36,635 bases of DNA from Victivallales bacterium (GTDB lineage: Bacteria > Verrucomicrobiota > Lentisphaeria > Oligosphaerales > Oligosphaeraceae), in NCBI GenBank assembly GCA_017617415.1, contig JAFZWH010000174.1, positions 1-36,635 of the forward strand. The letters are read 5' to 3'. Both the position numbers and the translations under genes were made by a program. Below the pieces are notes generated by a model. That model searched no databases and was not told where the DNA came from. It worked only from the letters and a program-made list of their open reading frames with translations. Of the stretch, positions 31,090 through 36,635 are shown piece after piece (within the stretch, counting starts at the first letter, position 1; each line of letters starts with the position of its first letter).

Positions 31090-33294
31090 ATGAAGAAATC
31101 CCTCTTGTTCGCACTCTGCTGTCTGATGTCCTGCCTTGCCTCGGCGTTGGTGAAGCCAGCACCAGTTTTCTGCGACCATATCGTGCTTCAACGGCAAATG
31201 CAGGTGCCGGTGTGGGGCACAGGCACACCCGGCGAGAAGGTGACCGTCTCCTTCGGCGGGCAGACCATGGACACCACGGTGGACGCCGATGGCCAGTGGA
31301 AGCTGTACCTGGCCCCGATGGAAGCCAACGCCACCCCGCAGGTATTGGAAATCACCAGCAACGGCGGAGCCTCTCTCCGCTTTGAGGATGTGCTGGTGGG
31401 CGAGGTGTGGCTCTGCTCCGGCCAGTCCAACATGGAGATGCCGCTCTGGACCGACAACCCGCGCTGGCGGAACCTCGAAGGCGACAAACTCGCGGCGGAA
31501 GGCGGCAATCCGCTCATCCGCGTGGCGCGCATGGTCCCCTACAAGTGGCTGCCGCTGCCCAGTGCGGACTACCCCATGACGTGGAGTGCGCTGACTCCGG
31601 AGAACGCGCCGTCGTTCTCCGCCGTGGCGTTCTTCTTCGGGCATCGTCTCCAAAAGGAACTCGGCGTGCCCGTCGGCCTGATCACCTCCCACTGGGGCGG
31701 CACCCGCATCGAGCCCTGGACTCCACCCTGCGGATTTGACAGCGTGCCCGACGTGTCCGACATCGCCCATTGGGTGAATGCGCGTCTGCCCGGCCACCCC
31801 GAATACTTCGCGCTCATCGACCAGACCCGCGCCATCCTGACGGAGTGGCAGACCGCCTTCAACCAGGCCGCCGTGGCCAACCAGCCGCTTCCCGCCGCGC
31901 CCGCGTTCCCCGAAGAACTCGCTCCAATGAACAGCCATCAGCAGGCCACCGCCCTCTACAACAGCATGATCTACCCCTTCGTGCCCTTCGCCATCCGCGG
32001 CGCCATCTGGTATCAGGGATGCAGCAACCTCAGCGACGGCGCAATCTACCGCCACAAGATGCAGGCGCTCTTCAATGGCTGGAAGCAGGTCTTCGAGAAT
32101 CCGGACCTGAAATTCTACTTCGTGCAACTGGCGCCCTTCAACTACGGCGGAAACGGCCTGGCACTCCCCGTCATCTGGGAGGCACAGGAGCAGTTCTGCA
32201 AGGACAACGAGCCCCAAGTGGGCATGGCGGTCATCAACGACGTCGGCGACTATGGCGATATCCATCCGCACAACAAGAAGCCCGTCGGCGAACGCCTCGC
32301 CAACCTCGCCCTCAACCGCACCTACGGACGCGATGACATCCACCCGGACGCCCCGCGACCCGTTTCCTGCACCTTCGACGGCCCCGCCTGCACCATCTCC
32401 TTCGAAAACGTGACCGAATGGAAGTCAACCGAGCCCTCTGGAACGCCCCGTGCCAACGACTTCGAGATCGCCGGACTGGACGGCGTCTTCGTCCATCCCG
32501 ACACCGTCGAGATGAACGGCACGGACCTCAAAGTCACCCTCCCCGGCGGAGGCAAGGCCTTCCAGGTGAGATACCTCTGGTTCCAGATGGTCACCTCCAC
32601 CCTCTTCAATGAAAACGGCCTGCCCATGAGCGCCTTCCGCTTCTCCCAGCCCGTCACCGAGGAGGACCTCCGGGACTTCATCGGCGACCAAACGCTGGTC
32701 TATAAAATCGACCTCTGCCAGGCCGGCATCCAGCGAGGAAAGCCCGCCAACTACCTGGTGGACAACTCCGCAAGCATCCAGGGCAAGGTCAAGCGCGTGA
32801 CCTATTTTCTCCGCGCCACGGATAAGCAGGGCGACACCCAGTGGATGCTCGTGGGCATGGACGCCTTCACGCAGGAGGCCTCCAAATGCGGCATCCCGAC
32901 CGCCGTTTCGGGGGCCTCCTTCCAGACCAAGGTGCGGAACCTGACCGTCGTCACCAACGTCCCTGGACTGGCCTCCAAGACCTACTCCGAGGGCAACATC
33001 GAGTTCTTCCCCAACAACTACCACGTGACGGCCAAACTCAACCTCCCTGGCAACAACGGCGGAAAATACGACTTCGACGACTCCCCCAGTACGCCCCTCG
33101 ACGGCTACGGCTCCATGCAGGTTCACGCCTTCACCGACAAGACTACCCTCTTTGCTTTCAACAACTTCTGTTCCGGAAAAGACGCCGATTTCGGATTCGG
33201 CAACTCCACCGGAGACCATCCCGACTGGACCTTCAGCCACCACCTCAACCAATACGACAGCGTGATGCTGGAGGTCTATGTCACCATGGAATGA
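31090..33294 (+). CDS. Secreted sialate O-acetylesterase with C-terminal PVC-type domain
   Basis: A 734-residue SGNH-type esterase with a signal peptide (MKKSLLFALCCLMSCLASA). The SASA domain carries the nucleophile in CSGQSNMEMP (S113), AIWYQGCSN and the late Asp/His segment DVGDYGDIHPHNK. The enzyme removes O-acetyl groups from sialic acid or other acetylated glycans. Residues from about 535 on form a separate domain (KIDLCQAGIQRGKPANYLVD ... FFPNNYH ... DGYGSMQVHAF) that I associate with secreted proteins of Lentisphaerota, Planctomycetota and Verrucomicrobiota. AAGGAG precedes the ATG. With the two glycosidases it forms a glycan-degradation cluster. Confidence 0.9.
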   Translation: MKKSLLFALCCLMSCLASALVKPAPVFCDHIVLQRQMQVPVWGTGTPGEKVTVSFGGQTMDTTVDADGQWKLYLAPMEANATPQVLEITSNGGASLRFEDVLVGEVWLCSGQSNMEMPLWTDNPRWRNLEGDKLAAEGGNPLIRVARMVPYKWLPLPSADYPMTWSALTPENAPSFSAVAFFFGHRLQKELGVPVGLITSHWGGTRIEPWTPPCGFDSVPDVSDIAHWVNARLPGHPEYFALIDQTRAILTEWQTAFNQAAVANQPLPAAPAFPEELAPMNSHQQATALYNSMIYPFVPFAIRGAIWYQGCSNLSDGAIYRHKMQALFNGWKQVFENPDLKFYFVQLAPFNYGGNGLALPVIWEAQEQFCKDNEPQVGMAVINDVGDYGDIHPHNKKPVGERLANLALNRTYGRDDIHPDAPRPVSCTFDGPACTISFENVTEWKSTEPSGTPRANDFEIAGLDGVFVHPDTVEMNGTDLKVTLPGGGKAFQVRYLWFQMVTSTLFNENGLPMSAFRFSQPVTEEDLRDFIGDQTLVYKIDLCQAGIQRGKPANYLVDNSASIQGKVKRVTYFLRATDKQGDTQWMLVGMDAFTQEASKCGIPTAVSGASFQTKVRNLTVVTNVPGLASKTYSEGNIEFFPNNYHVTAKLNLPGNNGGKYDFDDSPSTPLDGYGSMQVHAFTDKTTLFAFNNFCSGKDADFGFGNSTGDHPDWTFSHHLNQYDSVMLEVYVTME

Positions 33295-33310
33295 CGAAAT
33301 AAGACGATTG

Positions 33311-33329
33311 CTTGCATCCGAAATGCAAG
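33311..33329. promoter_or_regulatory. Perfect 7-bp inverted repeat upstream of glycyl radical enzyme
   Basis: CTTGCAT (33311-33317), five bases, ATGCAAG (33323-33329). It ends 11 bases before the ATG of the next gene, so it could be an operator or a translation-controlling hairpin that covers the AAGG ribosome-binding bases. Confidence 0.4.
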
Positions 33330-33340
33330 GCTGACATTTC

Positions 33341-35599
33341 ATGAAAGAGAATCCGGTGCAGAATAACTACGACGTCTTACGGCGGCAACTCCGTGCCTTC
33401 CACGGCGCGGACATCCACGTCTGCCCGAATCCGCGACGGCTGGCGATGACCACGCAGGGCATCCAGCGTGTCGAGCAATATGCCGCCGACCATCCGGAGG
33501 CCGATGCGCTGGATCTGCGGCGGGTGGTCTATGACTACATGGAGAAGAATTACCTTCCAGTGGTCTTCCCTGAATCACCCTTCTACTTCGAGAACGGCGG
33601 CTATGGTGGCTGGGGGCGCACCGCCGTCGGCCAGGCGGTCTTCCACTGCATGAAGCAAAAGCATCTCCAGGAAGACCCGGAGTTCTTCAAGGCAAGTGAC
33701 CTCAACTGGCACCGCAGCATATTCTTCACGATGACCGGGCCATTCTACGATGACCGCCACAACAATTCCGCCGTCTCCCGTCTGCTGGAGACAGGCTTCA
33801 AGGGCATCTATGAGGAGGCGCTTGCCACCCGTCCCCTCTGTCAGAGCGACCACGAGCGCAAGTGGCTGGAGACCGCCATACGTGGTCTGGAACTCATCCG
33901 GCACTTCAGCGAATTGTATGGCGACGAGGCCAGGCGGCTGCTGCCAACGGCACGGAATGCGACGGAGCGACGGTTCCTCCAGAAGATCATCAACAGCGCA
34001 TACACCACGCCCTGGGAGCCGCCACGCACCTTCTACGAGGCGCTGAACCTCTGCGGTTTCGTCCGCGAAGTCTTGCCGGAAATCGACGGCGTGCGCATCA
34101 ACACCCTCGGCCGTCCCGACGCCTGGCTCTGGAGATTCTACGAGGCCGACCTGGCCGCCGGGCGCCTGACCCGCGATGAGGCCTACGACCTCATCTGCCG
34201 TTTCCTGCTCATGGGCGACCTCATCTACGACCGAGACGTGGAGGTGGACATCTTCTACAACCACGAGAACGAGCATACGCTCACATTGGGCGGATGTGAC
34301 GCCGATGGCAACGAGGTCTTCAACGACCTCACCCGGATGTTCCTGACCGCCCACCGCGAACTCGACCTCATCTTCCCCAAGCCGTTCTGCCGATTCTCCG
34401 CATCCTCCAGCCAGGAATACCTCCAGTTGATTGCCGATGACATCTATTCCGGACGCGGCGTCTATGCCCTGTTGAACGATGACTGCATCGTTCCCGCTCT
34501 GGCCAAAGAGCGCTCCCTGGAGGATGCCCGGAACTACTGCTGCAGTGGCTGCTGGGACCTGAATGTCGCCAGTTGTGAGGACAACGACGGCGCCAGCGAC
34601 TACTTCAACTTGGCACGCGTCGTGGAGACCACCATCCACTATTCGGACGAACAACTGGAGTCCCTGCAGTTCCGCCCGCGACGCATTGACGCCGCGCGCT
34701 CCTTCGAAGAGGTTTTTCAAGCCATCATGGGCAATGCGACGGAGATGTTCCGCTACCACCTGCAGTCGCAGCACGACTACGGCACCTGCCAGGCGCTTTT
34801 TTCCATCGCGCCGACGCACTCCGCGACTTTCTTCGACTGCCTGAAGAACCGGCGGGACTTCACCGAGGGCGGTCAGCGCTACAATCCGCACTCCGTCTCG
34901 CTCGCCGCTTTTGCGACCTTCCTGGACTCCCTGCTGGCCATCCAGACGGCGTGCTTCGAGAAGAAGTGGTGCACGCTTCCGGAGCTGCTCGCCGCCGTCC
35001 GCAATGACTGGCAAGGCGCGGAGGAACTGCGCCGGAAAATCCTCGCCACGCCTCATTGGGGCGACAATTGCCCTCAAACTCGGGCGCTGGCCAAACGCAT
35101 TGTGAACGAGTTCGCGCGGATTGCGGACGAGATTCCCAACGCCCGCGGCGGGCACTACCAGCTGGCGATGTGGCTCTACCGCGAGTTCATCCACTGGGGG
35201 AAGAAGACGCTGGCCACGCCCGACGGACGCCATGCGGGAGATATCCTCTCCCAGAGCATGAACGCCTCGCATTTCCGCAGCCGCGAGCCCCTCACCACGA
35301 TGCTCCAGAACTACCCCTGCCTCGACCTGCGGCGCTTTGCCGGAAACACCGTGGTCAATCTCTGCGTCGAACGAGAGAACTTCACGCCGGAGACCATCGT
35401 CGCGTTGTTGCGTTCCTTTGCCACTCTGGGCCTCCAGCTGCTCCAACTCAACTGCATGTCCTCAAAGGACCTGGAGGAAGCACGCCGCCACCCCGAGAAC
35501 TACCAGAACCTCATCGTGCGCGTCTGTGGATTCTCCGCAAAATTCGTCGCCCTTTGTCCTGAATTGCAACAGGAAATCATCAACCGACGGAAATTCTGA
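33341..35599 (+). CDS. Glycyl radical enzyme of unassigned substrate
   Basis: A 752-residue member of the pyruvate formate-lyase/diol dehydratase superfamily, which uses an oxygen-sensitive glycyl radical. The C-terminal radical site is RVCGFSAKFVALCPELQQEI (G730); the usual tyrosine after Gly is Phe. The thiyl cysteine is in SGCWDLN (C404), where dehydratases have GCxE, so the acidic residue is Asp406. FNLARVVE downstream matches the family. These changes exclude a simple call as PFL, glycerol dehydratase or choline lyase. It is followed by its activase with a 1-bp overlap (TGATG). The setting among glycosidases suggests a sugar-derived substrate, but this is inference. Confidence 0.88.
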   Translation: MKENPVQNNYDVLRRQLRAFHGADIHVCPNPRRLAMTTQGIQRVEQYAADHPEADALDLRRVVYDYMEKNYLPVVFPESPFYFENGGYGGWGRTAVGQAVFHCMKQKHLQEDPEFFKASDLNWHRSIFFTMTGPFYDDRHNNSAVSRLLETGFKGIYEEALATRPLCQSDHERKWLETAIRGLELIRHFSELYGDEARRLLPTARNATERRFLQKIINSAYTTPWEPPRTFYEALNLCGFVREVLPEIDGVRINTLGRPDAWLWRFYEADLAAGRLTRDEAYDLICRFLLMGDLIYDRDVEVDIFYNHENEHTLTLGGCDADGNEVFNDLTRMFLTAHRELDLIFPKPFCRFSASSSQEYLQLIADDIYSGRGVYALLNDDCIVPALAKERSLEDARNYCCSGCWDLNVASCEDNDGASDYFNLARVVETTIHYSDEQLESLQFRPRRIDAARSFEEVFQAIMGNATEMFRYHLQSQHDYGTCQALFSIAPTHSATFFDCLKNRRDFTEGGQRYNPHSVSLAAFATFLDSLLAIQTACFEKKWCTLPELLAAVRNDWQGAEELRRKILATPHWGDNCPQTRALAKRIVNEFARIADEIPNARGGHYQLAMWLYREFIHWGKKTLATPDGRHAGDILSQSMNASHFRSREPLTTMLQNYPCLDLRRFAGNTVVNLCVERENFTPETIVALLRSFATLGLQLLQLNCMSSKDLEEARRHPENYQNLIVRVCGFSAKFVALCPELQQEIINRRKF

Positions 35600-36489
35600 T
35601 GGCGCTAATCTTCGACATCGAGAAATTTGCGGTCCACGACGGACCGGGCATTCGGACGGTGGTCTTCCTGAAGGGCTGTCCACTGCACTGCCCATGGTGC
35701 CACAATCCGGAGTCCCACTCTTTTGAGCCAGAACTGCTCTTCGATGCAACGAAATGCGTGGGGTGCCGCCGCTGTTCGGCGGTCTGTCCACAAGCCTGCC
35801 ATGCATTCGGGGAGGATGGTCAACACCATATCGACCGCAAACGCTGCCTGCACTGCGGGCGTTGCACGGAAGTCTGCCCCGTTGGCGCATTGGAAATCGT
35901 CGGCAAGCCGATGACGGTTCCGCAAGTCATGGAGGAAGTCCTGGCAGACAAGGTGTTCTACGACCACTCGGGTGGCGGAGTCACGATTTCCGGTGGAGAA
36001 CCTCTCGCGCATTTCGACTTCACACGAGAATTGCTGACGGCATGTAAGCAGGCCGGGCTTCACACCTGCGTGGAAACCAGCGGCTATGCCCCCTGGACAC
36101 AGATTGAACCATTGATTCCCCTGGTGGACTTGTGGCTCTGGGATGTCAAGGCGCCACCTGAACTCCACGAGGCATTGGTTGGGGAACCCTACGCCCCAAT
36201 CGTGGAAAATCTTCGCTGGCTCGATGCAGCGGGAGCACCGACGGCACTGCGTTGCCCGCTCATTCCAGGCGTCAACGACTCCGACGAGGCATTGCTCGCC
36301 ATCGTGAATCTGGCCAATTCTCTGAACCACTTGCAACAGATTGCCCTGGAGCCCTATCATCCGCTGGGCGAGGGTAAAAATGCCAAACTCGGCAAGAAAG
36401 AATTCTACCAGGCGCCCTTCCCCGCCGAAGAAACCAAGGCGCACTGGCGGGAATTCCTCGCCCAGCGTGTCCAAGTCCCAGTTAAATGA
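35599..36489 (+). CDS. Glycyl radical enzyme activating enzyme
   Basis: A 296-residue radical SAM activase with the cluster motif GCPLHCPWC (C27, C31, C34). Two ferredoxin-type cysteine sets are inserted after it (CVGCRRCSAVCP and CLHCGRCTEVCP), and the late motifs are TISGGEP and CVETSG. The two extra 4Fe-4S clusters are typical of activases for dehydratase-type glycyl radical enzymes and absent from PflA. It abstracts a hydrogen from G730 of the enzyme encoded just upstream. The start codon overlaps that gene's stop. Full length and intact. Confidence 0.94.
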   Translation: MALIFDIEKFAVHDGPGIRTVVFLKGCPLHCPWCHNPESHSFEPELLFDATKCVGCRRCSAVCPQACHAFGEDGQHHIDRKRCLHCGRCTEVCPVGALEIVGKPMTVPQVMEEVLADKVFYDHSGGGVTISGGEPLAHFDFTRELLTACKQAGLHTCVETSGYAPWTQIEPLIPLVDLWLWDVKAPPELHEALVGEPYAPIVENLRWLDAAGAPTALRCPLIPGVNDSDEALLAIVNLANSLNHLQQIALEPYHPLGEGKNAKLGKKEFYQAPFPAEETKAHWREFLAQRVQVPVK

Positions 36490-36562
36490 ACAGACTACTA
36501 GTGTTTAATTGAGGAAATAATTGTGCAATTGCGAGTGAGAGGCGAAGCAAATGTGGCTTGAG

Positions 36563-36635
36563 GGGAAATGAGCGGGCTTTCGCCCGTGAATTTCCCTGAA
36601 AGGCGCAGATGCCAGCCTGTCGCCGCAAGTGCGCA
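36563..36635. other. Structured element at right edge
   Basis: GGGAAAT (36563-36569) pairs with ATTTCCC (36590-36596), and CGGGC with GCCCG around a TTTC loop; between the helices lie GAG and TGA, which can form tandem G-A pairs. The following bases CCTGAAAGGCGCAGATGCC repeat the core of the hairpin cluster at 3375-3498. It is cut by the window end. Confidence 0.45.

Overview
The window looks like chromosomal DNA of an anaerobic, polysaccharide-degrading bacterium of the PVC superphylum, most plausibly Lentisphaerota (Victivallis-like) or a close relative. This is an inference from gene content: a secreted sialate O-acetylesterase with a C-terminal domain I associate with PVC bacteria, tandem secreted clan-A glycosidases, an oxygen-sensitive glycyl radical enzyme with its activase, and two DUF4143 ATPases. 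No rRNA or marker gene is present to prove it. Most of the sequence is GC-rich, but about 3950-13250 is clearly AT-rich and reads like an acquired accessory island.

Layout. 1-3600: an ADP-ribosylglycohydrolase-family protein, a DUF4143 ATPase preceded by a 32-bp-period tandem repeat array, and GC-rich heptad repeats. 3600-11300: a tiny lipoprotein, palindromes, a DUF2971 protein, a PD-(D/E)XK-like protein, a class III cyclase-like protein, and a soluble histidine kinase overlapping a response regulator whose receiver domain is interrupted. 11340-18076: the most striking part. A sigma-54 activator with an RtcR/CARF-like sensor domain (minus strand) faces a prokaryotic viperin gene. Two textbook -24/-12 promoters follow, one before viperin and one before an operon of two near-identical 40-residue acidic peptides, a 56-residue protein, a 102-residue protein, two membrane/secreted proteins of unknown function and RNase HI. 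Both promoters carry related ACAATAATT dyads upstream, which are candidate binding sites for the activator. 18077-18879: no confident gene, but a diverged 105-bp duplication. 18880-22180: ADP-ribosylglycohydrolase, a zincin-like metallopeptidase, a sirtuin, and a LysM-like/DUF3298 secreted protein. 22181-23780: heptad repeats, a second 32-bp-period array and a second DUF4143 ATPase. 23832-36489: two paralogous secreted GH42-like glycosidases, a four-helix DMT-type membrane protein, the sialate O-acetylesterase, a glycyl radical enzyme and its activase.

How the parts may work together. The central proposal, partly inference, is an inducible antiviral unit. A cytosolic signal (RNA damage or a nucleotide second messenger) would be sensed by the CARF-like domain. 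The activator would then switch on viperin, which makes chain-terminating ddh-nucleotides, and at the same time the downstream operon of acidic peptides, membrane proteins and RNase H. The neighbouring cyclase-like protein and two-component pair could supply or modulate the signal, but nothing in the sequence proves that link. The right end looks like a glycan-utilisation locus feeding an anaerobic radical enzyme of unknown substrate.
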